Below are positions 18,114 to 28,083 of a stretch of DNA of 64,000 nucleotides, one piece after another. The notes under the pieces were generated by a model, which did no database searches, was not told where the DNA came from, and saw nothing but the letters and a program-made list of their open reading frames with translations. Each line of letters begins with the position of its first letter. Within the stretch, counting starts at the first letter, position 1. The stretch covers positions 4,764,501 through 4,828,500 of the forward strand of contig NZ_CP053590.1 of assembly GCF_013365535.1 (NCBI RefSeq), given 5' to 3'. Position numbers and translations under genes: made by a program. Source of the DNA: Aquimarina sp. TRL1 (GTDB lineage Bacteria > Bacteroidota > Bacteroidia > Flavobacteriales > Flavobacteriaceae).

Positions 18114-18416
18114 CTACTTCGACTCCTCCAACACTTCTTTTAACTGTGTATAACAAGCATACGCTAAAGGTGTAAGTGAATCTCCCTTAGGTGTTATGGG
18201 GTAATTTACGGCATCCTTCATAAAATTAGCATACGTCATCCCCCATCGATTTCCGACTAAGCCTTCTGGCACTTCCATAAAACGGTGAATCATATCATAG
18301 ATCTCCAGATGGTGAAGCCTGGCTCCTTCCAATCCTATTCTCTCTAATCCGTATACCAATTGATTGTGTTTTAAATCCTGACGTATCAGCTCAATGATCA
18401 GTTCTTTGTCTCTCAT
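18114..18416 (-). CDS. Small hypothetical protein
   Basis: A 100-residue soluble, mostly helical protein (MRDKELIIELIRQDLKHNQL; later YDMIHRFMEVPEGLVGNRWG and PLAYACYTQLKEVLEESK). There is no signal peptide or membrane helix and I recognise no family. Codon usage and amino-acid composition look genuine. It converges with the peptide precursor, sharing the terminator between them. A link to the peptide (for example immunity) cannot be excluded, but convergent orientation argues against a shared operon. Confidence 0.65.
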   Translation of the reverse strand: MRDKELIIELIRQDLKHNQLVYGLERIGLEGARLHHLEIYDMIHRFMEVPEGLVGNRWGMTYANFMKDAVNYPITPKGDSLTPLAYACYTQLKEVLEESK

Positions 18417-18977
18417 GTGTTCTATTTTTTCTAAGATGGTTGTTATTTACTATACAAAACAATCTACATCTATTGCTTGTTTTATGCTTTTTACTTTTTT
18501 TAAATTAATCAATGTGCATACTTTATTTATATAACTAATATTTATAAAGGATACTTTTACCTTAAAAAAACAGTGTGAAACTCCTTACATTATATTTTTT
18601 ACAAATTTACATAAAAAAAGAATATTCAACCACAATATTACACACAATAGTATAATATTATATACTATTGTAATTAGAACGAAGTAACCGTATACTAATA
18701 AAATTAAGACAGAGACTTTTATATACTACCGCTACACTACTTTTCCTAAAAACCATCATTATTAGATATACAACAGGTATTTTCACCTATTGGAACATGA
18801 TACTTTTCAAATTAGATTTGTTTTACTTTTAAACCTATACCTGTTCGTACGTATTTTTAATCAATCATTTTATAAAAACACCTGCGTTTGAAAACATAAA
18901 ATATTTTATAAACTTGATAAGAAACCTACTCCCATTCTCAAGTTATATAGGTTCAATTATTATTAACAACCCCAAAA
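18417..18977. other. Intergenic region upstream of the first FHA gene
   Basis: 561 bases of divergent promoter space. The only clear element is the 11-bp dyad at 18644-18671, listed separately. Confidence 0.5.
18644..18671. repeat. 11-bp inverted repeat upstream of the FHA gene
   Basis: ACAATAGTATA (18644-18654) and TATACTATTGT (18661-18671) are perfect inverted copies with a 6-bp spacer. They lie 307 bp before the first FHA gene. The dyad may be an operator or a weak hairpin. There is no T-tract on either side. Confidence 0.5.
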
Positions 18978-19922
18978 ATGGCAACCCTAAAAGATAATCA
19001 ACTTGGTAAAGTTATTGTGCTAAGCACCCAGCATCTATTTGGTAGAAATAAAGCCGTAGTAAACACTTTTTTACCGGAAAATGATGTTTCAAAAAGTCAT
19101 GCTATTATATTTTGGAAAGGGGATTCCTGGTATTTACAAGATCAAAGCAAAAATGGAACACTTGTAGATAACAAATTTATTCACAATGATATTATTCAAT
19201 TAAAAGTTGGTCAAAAAATAAAATTCACCCAACGAAATGACTCTTTTTGGAAAATTACAAACCTCAACAAACCCTGTAGTTATATTCAAAATATTTTTGA
19301 TGCTTCTTATATAGAATTAGATCTCGGAGTATTATTAATTAATAATGATGTAAAAGATTGTATGTTATACATTAATGAGGACAAAAAATGGATTTTAGAA
19401 AATGATGAACGATCTATGATCATTAATGATGGGGATTTTATCCGTTTTCAAAATCAACATTGGATATTTCATAAAAATGAAGACCTTGAAGATACAGTAC
19501 GCTCTAAAAACATCCTAAAAAATATCACATTCTTATTCGAAGTATGCCCCTCTTATAATGAAGTTATTATTACGGTTTTAATCAATGATTATAAAATCGT
19601 ATTAGGCGCATCTTCATCTCACCTTATTTTACTTTTATTAGCTAAAAAAGTACAGGAAGATATGTCTCTGGAAATCCCTTCATCCCATATCGGATGGATA
19701 AAAACCGAAACGCTCATCGATGTTCTCAATGAATCTATCTCTGGACATATTGATAGTCATTTCATCAATGAACAGCTATATCAAGTAAGAAAAGAATTAT
19801 ACGAGATTGAGAACTATGGTCATCTATTAGGTAGTCTAATCGAAAAGAAAAATGCACGAATTCGCTTTAATCATTCTCGCATTGCTATTACAGAATCATC
19901 AACATCATTAAAAATAGATTAA
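18978..19922 (+). CDS. FHA-domain protein with C-terminal winged-helix-like region (copy 1)
   Basis: A 314-residue cytoplasmic protein. Residues about 1-95 form an FHA domain with the phospho-Thr-binding signature: FGRN (21-24), VSKSHA (37-42) and KNGT (58-61). The C-terminal part, about residues 180-300, contains IGWIKTETLIDVLNE and QLYQVRKELYEIENYG, which looks like a helix-turn-helix/winged-helix module; that is inference. It is clearly paralogous to the protein at 29618-30574 in the same order of domains. The two genes bracket the kinase/YcaO cluster, so it likely reads phosphorylation by the adjacent Ser/Thr kinase and may act as its transcriptional output. Confidence 0.85.
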   Translation: MATLKDNQLGKVIVLSTQHLFGRNKAVVNTFLPENDVSKSHAIIFWKGDSWYLQDQSKNGTLVDNKFIHNDIIQLKVGQKIKFTQRNDSFWKITNLNKPCSYIQNIFDASYIELDLGVLLINNDVKDCMLYINEDKKWILENDERSMIINDGDFIRFQNQHWIFHKNEDLEDTVRSKNILKNITFLFEVCPSYNEVIITVLINDYKIVLGASSSHLILLLLAKKVQEDMSLEIPSSHIGWIKTETLIDVLNESISGHIDSHFINEQLYQVRKELYEIENYGHLLGSLIEKKNARIRFNHSRIAITESSTSLKID

Positions 19923-20567
19923 ACAAGTAAAAAACAACAAACTCATATTATAAAAAAATAACAATGAACTATCACACCCTATATTTCTGTATATCTGACA
20001 ATTTATAATAAAAAAGTAAGAATTAACTTTCATAAAAATAAAAAATGTAGTAATTATATTACATAAAAAATCTTAAAATAAAATTTTGATAATCTAAAAA
20101 AATAGTAAATTGTATGCGGTTTTGTAGCCATTTTTATCCTTTTTAAAAATAAAATGTAATATAAAACCTATTAATAAACCTACCCTAAAAATGAGTACTT
20201 TACACAACAATTTACTTTCAGTAACTGGTATTATATCATTTCATTTTTTTGAAATGATGAACTATAAAAACAATGTTACTTATTATCAAAAAAGAAAAAG
20301 TACTTGCTTTTTATCTTTACTCAATACTATTCCCTGTAAAAAAACAGTGATTGTATTAGCAAAAAAAAGAATTTTCAGAAAGCAGGGCTTCAATCTTCGG
20401 GAGCATTTTTCAAGCATATTCATACCTCTATTTTCTATAAGAATCTCTTTTTTAAGGTTTTGGTTACAATCTATTGTCGCTATAAGGTAGTACTACTGCA
20501 TCCTAACGAATTGTTTTTGAGCAATTCTCACAACGATACTAAAAAATCTTGCTAATAATTTTTCACA
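19923..20567. other. Intergenic region upstream of the kinase gene
   Basis: 645 AT-rich bases between the FHA gene and the kinase gene. A 99-codon frame (20191-20490) lies here but has no family features and unusual composition, so it is not called. An AATTGTA element at 20108-20114 matches the repeated motif seen before the second FHA gene. Confidence 0.5.
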
Positions 20568-23500
20568 ATGAATACATCTAACAATCAAAAGGCTGATTCG
20601 GACCTAGAAATAAAGAACTATACCATTATTGAACTTATTGGGGAAGGTGGTTATGGAAAAGTATATAAAGCACTTCAGAAAAGTACAGAACAGACCGTAG
20701 CTATCAAACTACTTAAGTTTAGTCTAACACTAGACGAAAATAAAAAGAAACAGCAGATACATCGTTTCGAAAGAGAAACTAAACTCTGTGCTGAAATCAG
20801 CCATCCTAATATTGTAAAAATGTTAGATAAGGGCTATACAACTACTGGAGAGCCTTTTGCCGTATTTGAATATATTTCAGGAGTTACCCTAAAAGATTTA
20901 ATTATAAAAAACAATGGTCTTGCTCCTCAAAAAGCAGCACTTCTTATGGGGCAAGTTCTGGATGCATTGGTCAGTGCTCATAAGAAAGGAATTGTACACC
21001 GGGATCTAAAACCTCAAAATATCATGGTAACCAATACAGGAGCTGCCCCAGTGGCAAAAGTATTGGATTTTGGTATTGGAGCGATTACTCATGAGGTTCG
21101 ATCCAAAGATTATATGAGCCTTACTCTAACTAAAGAAATGGTAGGGACTCCTGCTTATAGTGCTCCTGAGCAATTACGGGGAGAAGCACCTACCGTAAAA
21201 TCCGATTTATATGCCTGGGGATTGGTATTAATAGAGTGCCTTACCGGGCAGCCGGTAATCCACGGAAACTCAGTTGCAGAAATTTTCCAACAACAATTAC
21301 ATCCCAGTAATATTGTATTGCCCGCATCGCTGGCAGGTCATGAAATAGCTGATATATTAAGAAAAGTACTTGACAAAAAATCCCGTACCCGAATTGGAGA
21401 TGCAACCCGATTGTACAATGATTTTATCAAAATAAATTTCCAATCACTGGTTGGTAACCTCAGTGAGAAAAAAGTAACACACGCTATTGATAGTGATACC
21501 GAGGTCAATGAAATGGTTTGGACCCCAACTGCCAATGAAAAACGACAAATCAACGTTCTGGCGATTAAGCTCGGGATGACAGTAACCAAACAATGTGCAC
21601 TTGACACAGAAACTATAGAGACAATTCACCAAGATCAACTTCGCAATTGTGAAGATATTGCTATTCGCTATGGAGGATATACTGCCGGAAAAATTACGAA
21701 TAACCTGCTTATTTATTTCGGATATCCTCAAGTAAGTGATAATGATGCGCGAAGAGCAGGAAGAACTGCTCTGGAAATCATATCTCAGATAAAGCGAAGA
21801 GGAGAAACCTTGCTACAGCAACAAGGCCTGGAATTTCATATTAGAATCGCTATTCACTCTGGAGATGTAATGATCAACCCCAATGCAACCCCTGACGGAA
21901 AAGTCCCTGGAACCGCATTTGATCTTTTATATCAAACACGTGATAATTCCGTTCAGGTTACTGAAACTTCCAAAAAATTATTAGATCCGTATCTTGTTTT
22001 TAAAAAACCTACCCATATACAATTAGCTTTTTCTCATGAAGCCATCCCTATTTATGAACTGGTTGGGGAACACCAAATGGAAGCTTCTTCATTCTTACGT
22101 CCATGGAGTGCTAATAGAGCAATGATCGGTCGTATTAAAGAAAAAAACACAATTCTATCTGCATGGAAAGATACAATCACAGGAAACGGTTCCTCTATAT
22201 TGATAAAAGGGAGAGCTGGTATCGGAAAATCCAAGTTGATTTATGAGATAAAAAAAGAAATCCATCAACAACAATACGCTATAAAAGAGTGCAGGTGTCT
22301 CCCGGAGCACCAAAATAATGCCTTATATCCTTTCTTTTATATGCTTCGTAATCATTGGGAAATTGACACCATACAAACAGTGGTAGAAACCATTGCTATA
22401 CTCGAAAAGGAATTAGAAAAAATAGGTTGTGAATTAACCGAGAGTATGCCTATCCTCTGCTCCTGGCTTTCCATTCCATTACCGGACTCTTATACGATTA
22501 CCCCCAGTCCGCCTGAACAACAAAAAAACATCCTGTTTTCGATATTAAAAAATTATATCCTCTCTTTAGGAAACGATCTTCCTTTTCTTCTTATTATAGA
22601 AGACCTTCATTGGACTGATCCCACCAGTAAGGAATTTATAGAATTCTTACTAAGTGATCTCTCCGATCATTCATTATTGATGATCATGACAGCCAGGCTG
22701 GAATTTACTCATGAATGGAAGCAAACATACCATCGAGATATTTCATTAAAAACACTCTCTAAAACATACACCCGTAATCTGATACTTGGTGTATTAGAAG
22801 GAGGAGAACTCGATCAGGAAACTTTAAACTATATCGCACAAAGAACAGATGGAATTCCTCTTTATATAGAAGAACTTACTAAAATGCTTCATGATCAAGG
22901 TTATTTGACTCAGGAAGATAACTTATACCAACTAATCAAAAAAGAAGCAATCAAGAATATTCCGGTAACCTTAAAAGATTTATTAAATGCTCGCTTAGAT
23001 ACTCTTGGGTTTGCCAAAGAAACTGCACAATTAGCTGCTGCAATCGGAAGAGAATTCTCCTATGACATTCTGATAAAATCTTCCTTACGGGATGAAGGAC
23101 TGGTACAAAATGATCTGGATATTCTGGTCAGTGCCGATTTAATTTATCGTCAACGAAAAGTAGAAGGAGAAAGTTATATTTTCAGACACGCATTAATTCG
23201 TGATGCCGCTTATGACGGGATGGTTTCTTCTTATAAAAAAGAAGTACACCTGAGAATTGCCGATGCCTTAAAAAATGAATTCGAAACACAAACGTTTATA
23301 GATGCTTTCTTAATTGCGACGCACCTTGCTGAAGCCGAAAAATATGAAGAAGCTTGTGAATACGGGATTAAAGCAGCCAAAAATTCTCTAGAACATTCTT
23401 CTAATTTAGAAATAAAATCAATAACTAATTCTTTACTTAATTGGGTTCCACAAATAAATGACGAAATAGTGAAAAACGCTATTGAATTCAAAGTCAATTT

Positions 23501-24650
23501 TTTAAGATACCCATCGATCACAGCAATACATGGAATAGGTCATGAAGAATTAACCAATCTTAGTACTAGGAATAATGAAATTGATAATTTTCTAACTTCG
23601 AAAAATTATTTTGAGCATAAGAAAGATCAATTTAATACGAGATTTCTTAATTCTTTTACTTTATTACAAAATGAATTATATACAGGTAATTATGACGCTG
23701 CTATAGAAATAGGAGAAGAAATTTTAGCTGAATCAGAAGTTTTGAAAAATAGACATTATAAAATATTAGTCCTACCTAGTCTTGCTCAGACATATCACAT
23801 TAAAGGAAACTTAACAAAGGCTGAACAACTTTTAAATACAGGATTAAAACTATACAATGATAATGAAGATAAAGAACTATGGAAAACTTTTGGTATAGAG
23901 GCTAAAGCTAATAGCTTATATATCTTAGGTTTTTTAAAATGTTGTTTAGGTGAAATTGATAATGCATACAAATTATGTAATGAAGGGTATGAATGGTCAG
24001 AAAAAATAGGATGCTCAATGTTCAGTGATTTTGGAAAAGTATTCTCATGTTGGATTGCTTATGTATGTAATGATAAAGAAAAAATTGATGAGACTATCTC
24101 TTCTTATTTTATAAAGACTAATAAGAGTGAGAAAGAATGGGCTGGTTCTTATGGAATTTTACTATATGAATGGGCAAAAAACTCTAATAAATATTCAGAA
24201 TCATTTATAGATAATATTATACTTCAAAAAAGAGTTGGAGGATTATCTATATGGGAGTCCTTACTAGGAGAGATTCATTCAAATATTGGGGCGCATCAAT
24301 ATGCCATTAAACGAATGAAAAGCACATTAGTCAGAGCAAAAGAATTAAATGAAAAATGGGGACTTCCATTTGTTCATAAATCTTTAAGTCAAGCTTTTTT
24401 TAAAGAAAAGGGGTACATTTCTGAAGAATGTAAAAAACATTTCTTACTTGGAATACAAGAAGCTAAAAATCAAGGAGCTAAATGGATTGAATTAAATATA
24501 GCTTATTCTTATTGTGATCTTTTAATTAAAGAAAATAAAAAAGAAGAAGCTTTAGAATTATTAACCCCTTTAGTCAATGAGTTTCCCCAAACAACGGAAG
24601 CTCCTTTATATAAACATTCATTAAAATTAATTATAAACAACAAAAATTAA
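20568..24650 (+). CDS. Ser/Thr kinase - cyclase-like - AAA ATPase - helical-repeat fusion (TOMM kinase/cyclase type)
   Basis: A 1360-residue mosaic. Residues about 18-290 are a Hanks-type kinase with all key residues: glycine loop GEGGYGKVY, Lys47, HRDLKPQN (144-151), DFG (167-169) and GTPAYSAPEQ. Residues about 325-480 are a class III nucleotidyl cyclase-like domain, but the metal-binding Asp sites read AIKLGMT (Lys334) and KITNNLLIYFGYP instead of the usual Asp and GDG, so it is probably inactive. Residues about 520-760 form an AAA/STAND-like ATPase with Walker A GRAGIGKSK (548-556) and Walker B LLIIEDLHWTD. The last 500 residues are helical and probably TPR-like. The architecture matches the TOMM system kinase/cyclase fusion family (TIGR03903, from memory), found beside YcaO peptide clusters. 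It ends 5 bp before the precursor gene. Confidence 0.92.
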   Translation: MNTSNNQKADSDLEIKNYTIIELIGEGGYGKVYKALQKSTEQTVAIKLLKFSLTLDENKKKQQIHRFERETKLCAEISHPNIVKMLDKGYTTTGEPFAVFEYISGVTLKDLIIKNNGLAPQKAALLMGQVLDALVSAHKKGIVHRDLKPQNIMVTNTGAAPVAKVLDFGIGAITHEVRSKDYMSLTLTKEMVGTPAYSAPEQLRGEAPTVKSDLYAWGLVLIECLTGQPVIHGNSVAEIFQQQLHPSNIVLPASLAGHEIADILRKVLDKKSRTRIGDATRLYNDFIKINFQSLVGNLSEKKVTHAIDSDTEVNEMVWTPTANEKRQINVLAIKLGMTVTKQCALDTETIETIHQDQLRNCEDIAIRYGGYTAGKITNNLLIYFGYPQVSDNDARRAGRTALEIISQIKRRGETLLQQQGLEFHIRIAIHSGDVMINPNATPDGKVPGTAFDLLYQTRDNSVQVTETSKKLLDPYLVFKKPTHIQLAFSHEAIPIYELVGEHQMEASSFLRPWSANRAMIGRIKEKNTILSAWKDTITGNGSSILIKGRAGIGKSKLIYEIKKEIHQQQYAIKECRCLPEHQNNALYPFFYMLRNHWEIDTIQTVVETIAILEKELEKIGCELTESMPILCSWLSIPLPDSYTITPSPPEQQKNILFSILKNYILSLGNDLPFLLIIEDLHWTDPTSKEFIEFLLSDLSDHSLLMIMTARLEFTHEWKQTYHRDISLKTLSKTYTRNLILGVLEGGELDQETLNYIAQRTDGIPLYIEELTKMLHDQGYLTQEDNLYQLIKKEAIKNIPVTLKDLLNARLDTLGFAKETAQLAAAIGREFSYDILIKSSLRDEGLVQNDLDILVSADLIYRQRKVEGESYIFRHALIRDAAYDGMVSSYKKEVHLRIADALKNEFETQTFIDAFLIATHLAEAEKYEEACEYGIKAAKNSLEHSSNLEIKSITNSLLNWVPQINDEIVKNAIEFKVNFLRYPSITAIHGIGHEELTNLSTRNNEIDNFLTSKNYFEHKKDQFNTRFLNSFTLLQNELYTGNYDAAIEIGEEILAESEVLKNRHYKILVLPSLAQTYHIKGNLTKAEQLLNTGLKLYNDNEDKELWKTFGIEAKANSLYILGFLKCCLGEIDNAYKLCNEGYEWSEKIGCSMFSDFGKVFSCWIAYVCNDKEKIDETISSYFIKTNKSEKEWAGSYGILLYEWAKNSNKYSESFIDNIILQKRVGGLSIWESLLGEIHSNIGAHQYAIKRMKSTLVRAKELNEKWGLPFVHKSLSQAFFKEKGYISEECKKHFLLGIQEAKNQGAKWIELNIAYSYCDLLIKENKKEEALELLTPLVNEFPQTTEAPLYKHSLKLIINNKN

Positions 24651-24655
24651 ACACT

Positions 24656-25093
24656 ATGATCAATAGCAAAGATGAGTACGAAGGTGATGAAAATATATTA
24701 ATTGGAATCAAAGACAATGATGAATGGAAAACTGCATTTCTTCGTTTAGTCTGTGATATTTGGAGTAATAAAAACATAAATGGAAAAGATGTCTATGAAA
24801 TGGATTTTAAAGAGATTCGGGAACTTTTTATTAATCGATATAACTACACTCCTCCATCTAATCTTCGTATTACACTTACAGAATACAAAGGACAAAAATC
24901 GTATAAAAGAAATTTAGAAGAAAAGAAGGTTAATGGATGGTATGAAGTATTGAAGGATAATAATTCAGAAAATGCTTATTTTTCAACTGTCCAAATGATG
25001 GTACCTCCCAAACCTGAAAACGATGAGGACCTTGCTGCTGCTGTAACTGATTATATGGCTGCTGGAAAAGCATATCCTTTCACAATTGCCTAA
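24656..25093 (+). CDS. Putative NHLP-like RiPP precursor peptide
   Basis: A 145-residue protein with the layout of a nitrile-hydratase-like leader peptide (NHLP) precursor: a helical leader (DEWKTAFLRLVCDIW, then FKEIRELFINRYNYTPP), a beta segment (NLRITLTEYKG), the hallmark-like VQMMVPPKPENDEDLAAAV (residues 112-130) and a short tail, TDYMAAGKAYPFTIA. The tail is the likely core. It has two Thr, one Lys, no Ser and no Cys. The only Cys (Cys33) is in the leader. It sits between the kinase (5 bp gap) and the dioxygenase (11 bp gap), as expected for a substrate gene. I recall similar tails in BMA_0021-type TOMM peptides, but that needs a search. Confidence 0.75.
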   Translation: MINSKDEYEGDENILIGIKDNDEWKTAFLRLVCDIWSNKNINGKDVYEMDFKEIRELFINRYNYTPPSNLRITLTEYKGQKSYKRNLEEKKVNGWYEVLKDNNSENAYFSTVQMMVPPKPENDEDLAAAVTDYMAAGKAYPFTIA

Positions 25094-25104
25094 ATTTTAT
25101 CGAA

Positions 25105-25911
25105 ATGACTCTTAAAAAACAATTCAATGAAGATGGGTTTATTATTTTTTCTGACCCTTTATTTGATAAAAAAAGTTTGGAGTTAATTCGTCATAAGTAT
25201 ACAAACATCTTTAAAGGAAAGGAAAATCATTCTTTTCCTTTAAAGAATTGTTGGAATATTGGAAATCTCGATTTAATTCAAAAAATAGATCAATCTCATC
25301 TCTATGATCCATTAATACTAAACTTGTTAAAAAGTAATGTTTTTGGTAAAAAAGCTGCGGAGATTACAAATGCAACTCGAATATCAATCTGTGCTACCCA
25401 TTTCTTTTTTAAGCCTTGTAATGGAAGTATGTTAGGTAATATAGGATGGCATACTGACTCTAAATATGTTGATTTCGAAAATGGAACATTACTAGGCGCA
25501 TGGATACCTATAAGTGATGTCTCTGATGACTCCGGGACTCTAACCTTTTTAAAAAAATCTCACTTTTGGAAACAGAATAATATATCTCCTGCTAACGATG
25601 GAATGGAAAGAAACCTTAAAAAGCAAGCTACTATAATACAAAAAGAAGCTCCTGTTAATTATAAATGGGAAGAAACTCCTATGATCTCTAAGTCTGGTGG
25701 ATTGAGTTTTCATCATAACAATGTCTGGCATTATAGTCAAGAAAATACTTCTTCCGAGGATAGAATGAGTATTTCGATAGCTCTTTTTATAGAAGAAGAC
25801 AATCAATTAGAGAAACTTACATCTATAACAAATAAATTATGGCCTATTTCAGAAAGTAATAACTCCCCTATAGTAATATATGACAGAACACAAACCCCAC
25901 TAAATGATTGA
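25105..25911 (+). CDS. PhyH-family Fe(II)/2-oxoglutarate dioxygenase
   Basis: A 268-residue double-stranded beta-helix oxygenase of the phytanoyl-CoA dioxygenase family. The iron triad is visible as His116-x-Asp118 (IGWHTDSKYVD) and His209 (HNNVWHYS), and Arg220 (SEDRMSISIALF) fits 2-oxoglutarate binding. The family motif GTLLGAWIPISDVSDDSGTL, followed by FLKKSHFW, is also present. In this setting it probably hydroxylates a side chain of the precursor or an intermediate. It overlaps the YcaO gene by 8 bp, so the two are translationally coupled. Substrate assignment rests on context only. Confidence 0.88.
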   Translation: MTLKKQFNEDGFIIFSDPLFDKKSLELIRHKYTNIFKGKENHSFPLKNCWNIGNLDLIQKIDQSHLYDPLILNLLKSNVFGKKAAEITNATRISICATHFFFKPCNGSMLGNIGWHTDSKYVDFENGTLLGAWIPISDVSDDSGTLTFLKKSHFWKQNNISPANDGMERNLKKQATIIQKEAPVNYKWEETPMISKSGGLSFHHNNVWHYSQENTSSEDRMSISIALFIEEDNQLEKLTSITNKLWPISESNNSPIVIYDRTQTPLND

Positions 25912-28036
25912 TTTTGATAAAAAAATTGGCTGGCACCCAAAATTTACCAAAAAAGTTATTTCTAGGAATGAAATTATTTTGATTGGCGAAAATAATGACC
26001 ACCTATTTACAAATGACAAACACAAAAGAATAATTAATCTTGCTAATGGAAGTAAAAAAGTTTCTCAATTTATTGATGAAATTCCAAGCTTTATAGAAAA
26101 AGCCTCCTTCCTCTACTCTATTAAAACCCTTATTGATAAAGAAATTTTAGCTCCTTTACAAAGCGAAAAAGAAACGCTCTACCATCTTCCAAAAAAAACA
26201 AAAGATATAGAAATACATGATGATGTAACTATCTATAACTTATCACATATAAGTAGTACACTTCTTCAAAATATTTCAATATCAAAAAAAAATATCTCAC
26301 TTATATTTATTGATAATTATTTAGACCCAAGATTACATCTGATTAATAAAAAGCATGTTCACTCTCAACGCCCATATGTGCTTATTAAATTGACAGGTTC
26401 AAAACCAATGATAGGTCCATTTCTATCTATGAAAAAAAAACAACCATGTTGGAAATGTTTATCTAATCAACTACTTCAAAATCGTCCGATCCTCAATTTT
26501 CTATTAAAAAAAAATGTAGAAAACTATATCTCTCACCCAATATATCTTCAGAATGTAGAAATAGATTTAAAATGGGTTACAACAGTAATAAATGATACAA
26601 TTAAAAATGAAAATACCTGCTTTGAAATCAACTTACAAAACAATATTATTCTAAAAAAACACATTGTTCATAATAAACCCCAATGCTCAATTTGCGGAGA
26701 TAGACTACTTCTAAAAAAACAACTTCAATCCCCAGTAAATCTGCATAGTTGTTTGAAGAAAGAAAAAATGGATGGAGGATCGCGTTCAATGAGTCCTGAT
26801 GAAACTTTAGAAAAACTAGATAAATACATAAGTCCAATAACCGGTGTTATTTCTGGTTTAAGTTTTATATCAGAGAAAAAACAAAATACAATTACTATCT
26901 ATAAAAGTGTGTATTTTAAAACCCCTAGTCCTCAAGAAATAATTAATAATTCATCGTTTAGACAAATTTCATTAGGTAAAGGAATTGTTAATGACCAATC
27001 AAAAGTCAGTGCTTTGTGTGAATCTATTGAGCGATATGCTGCACTCTATCAAGGTGATGAATTCTATATAAAATCAGCTCCTGACAACCTAAATAAAAGG
27101 TACTACTTACCTTCTCAATTAGCCAAATTCAGTAAAAACCAATATCAAGATTATATAGATAACAAGTTACCTTCTAATATCCTTAATCATTTAGTGAATA
27201 TATATGATACAACCATTCCTTTGCATTGGACCCTCACTTGGTCTTTGACAAAAGAAGAGTTTGTCTACCTACCATTTAATCATTGCTTTTCAAATACACC
27301 TTTTGATCATGATAAACAATATATACATTGGAGTTCCAATGGATGCGCTGCCGGAAACTCAATAGAAGAAGCGATCATTCAAGGATTCTATGAACTTATA
27401 GAAAGAGATGCTTCTGCTATATGGTGGTATAATAAAATAGAACGACCACTAATTGATTTATCGACTATACAAGAAGGTAAGGTGTTCAAAATTCATGAAA
27501 CACTTAAAGATGAATGGGATTACTGGGCACTTGATATTACAAATGATTTTGATATTCCTACAATTGCAGCTATTGCTCAACACAAGAAAACTGGAGTATT
27601 TTGTTTTGGCTTTGGGTGCCACTTAAATATAGAAACAGCATGTACACGAGCATTAACAGAATTATGCCAATTAATACCTGTTCGAGAACAGAAAAATGCA
27701 CCCTTTGACTTTAATGCTATCGAAGAAGAACAATTTCTTAAAGGAAATGGAAATAAAAAGAAACTTTCTAGCTATCAAAATAATGAAAGTAAAGATATCA
27801 AAAATGATATTATATGGGGAATAAACAAGGCTAAAACACTTGGTTTTGAACTACTAGTCACAAACTACAGCAGACCTGATTTACCTATCAAAACAGTCAA
27901 AGTTACTATTCCTGGATTATGTTTTATTTGGCCTCAATTGGGAAATGAAAGGCTTTACAATCTGCCTATAAAACTTGGTTGGTCAAAACAAAAGTTACAA
28001 GAATGTGAATTAAATGAAATGGGGTTATATGTGTAA
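25904..28036 (+). CDS. Fused leader-binding (ThiF-like) and YcaO cyclodehydratase-type protein
   Basis: A 710-residue fusion. Residues 1-90 look like a leader-recognition winged helix. Residues about 90-300 are a cyclodehydratase partner (Ocin-ThiF-like) domain with two Zn-type CxxC pairs, Cys182/Cys185 (QPCWKCL) and Cys261/Cys264 (QCSICGD). Residues about 310-700 are YcaO: the ATP-binding glutamates are in SKVSALCESIERYAA (Glu373, Glu376) and NSIEEAIIQGFYELIERDA (Glu488, Glu497, Glu500). The C-terminus ends LNEMGLYV rather than the proline-rich PxPxP tail of azoline-forming SagD-type enzymes, so the reaction may differ. It should activate backbone amides of the precursor with ATP and form azolines or a related modification. 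No SagB-type dehydrogenase is nearby. Confidence 0.9.
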   Translation: MIDFDKKIGWHPKFTKKVISRNEIILIGENNDHLFTNDKHKRIINLANGSKKVSQFIDEIPSFIEKASFLYSIKTLIDKEILAPLQSEKETLYHLPKKTKDIEIHDDVTIYNLSHISSTLLQNISISKKNISLIFIDNYLDPRLHLINKKHVHSQRPYVLIKLTGSKPMIGPFLSMKKKQPCWKCLSNQLLQNRPILNFLLKKNVENYISHPIYLQNVEIDLKWVTTVINDTIKNENTCFEINLQNNIILKKHIVHNKPQCSICGDRLLLKKQLQSPVNLHSCLKKEKMDGGSRSMSPDETLEKLDKYISPITGVISGLSFISEKKQNTITIYKSVYFKTPSPQEIINNSSFRQISLGKGIVNDQSKVSALCESIERYAALYQGDEFYIKSAPDNLNKRYYLPSQLAKFSKNQYQDYIDNKLPSNILNHLVNIYDTTIPLHWTLTWSLTKEEFVYLPFNHCFSNTPFDHDKQYIHWSSNGCAAGNSIEEAIIQGFYELIERDASAIWWYNKIERPLIDLSTIQEGKVFKIHETLKDEWDYWALDITNDFDIPTIAAIAQHKKTGVFCFGFGCHLNIETACTRALTELCQLIPVREQKNAPFDFNAIEEEQFLKGNGNKKKLSSYQNNESKDIKNDIIWGINKAKTLGFELLVTNYSRPDLPIKTVKVTIPGLCFIWPQLGNERLYNLPIKLGWSKQKLQECELNEMGLYV

Positions 28037-28083
28037 TCATACCCCACTTATTAAAATATAATAGATCAAGGAACAACGTCAAA

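Noticed and set aside
20191..20490. 99-codon plus-strand frame upstream of the kinase gene
   Set aside because: Composition is rich in Phe, Ile and basic residues without pattern, there is no homologous feel or signal, and the start lies in AT-rich DNA with a small hairpin. It looks like a chance frame in a long promoter region.
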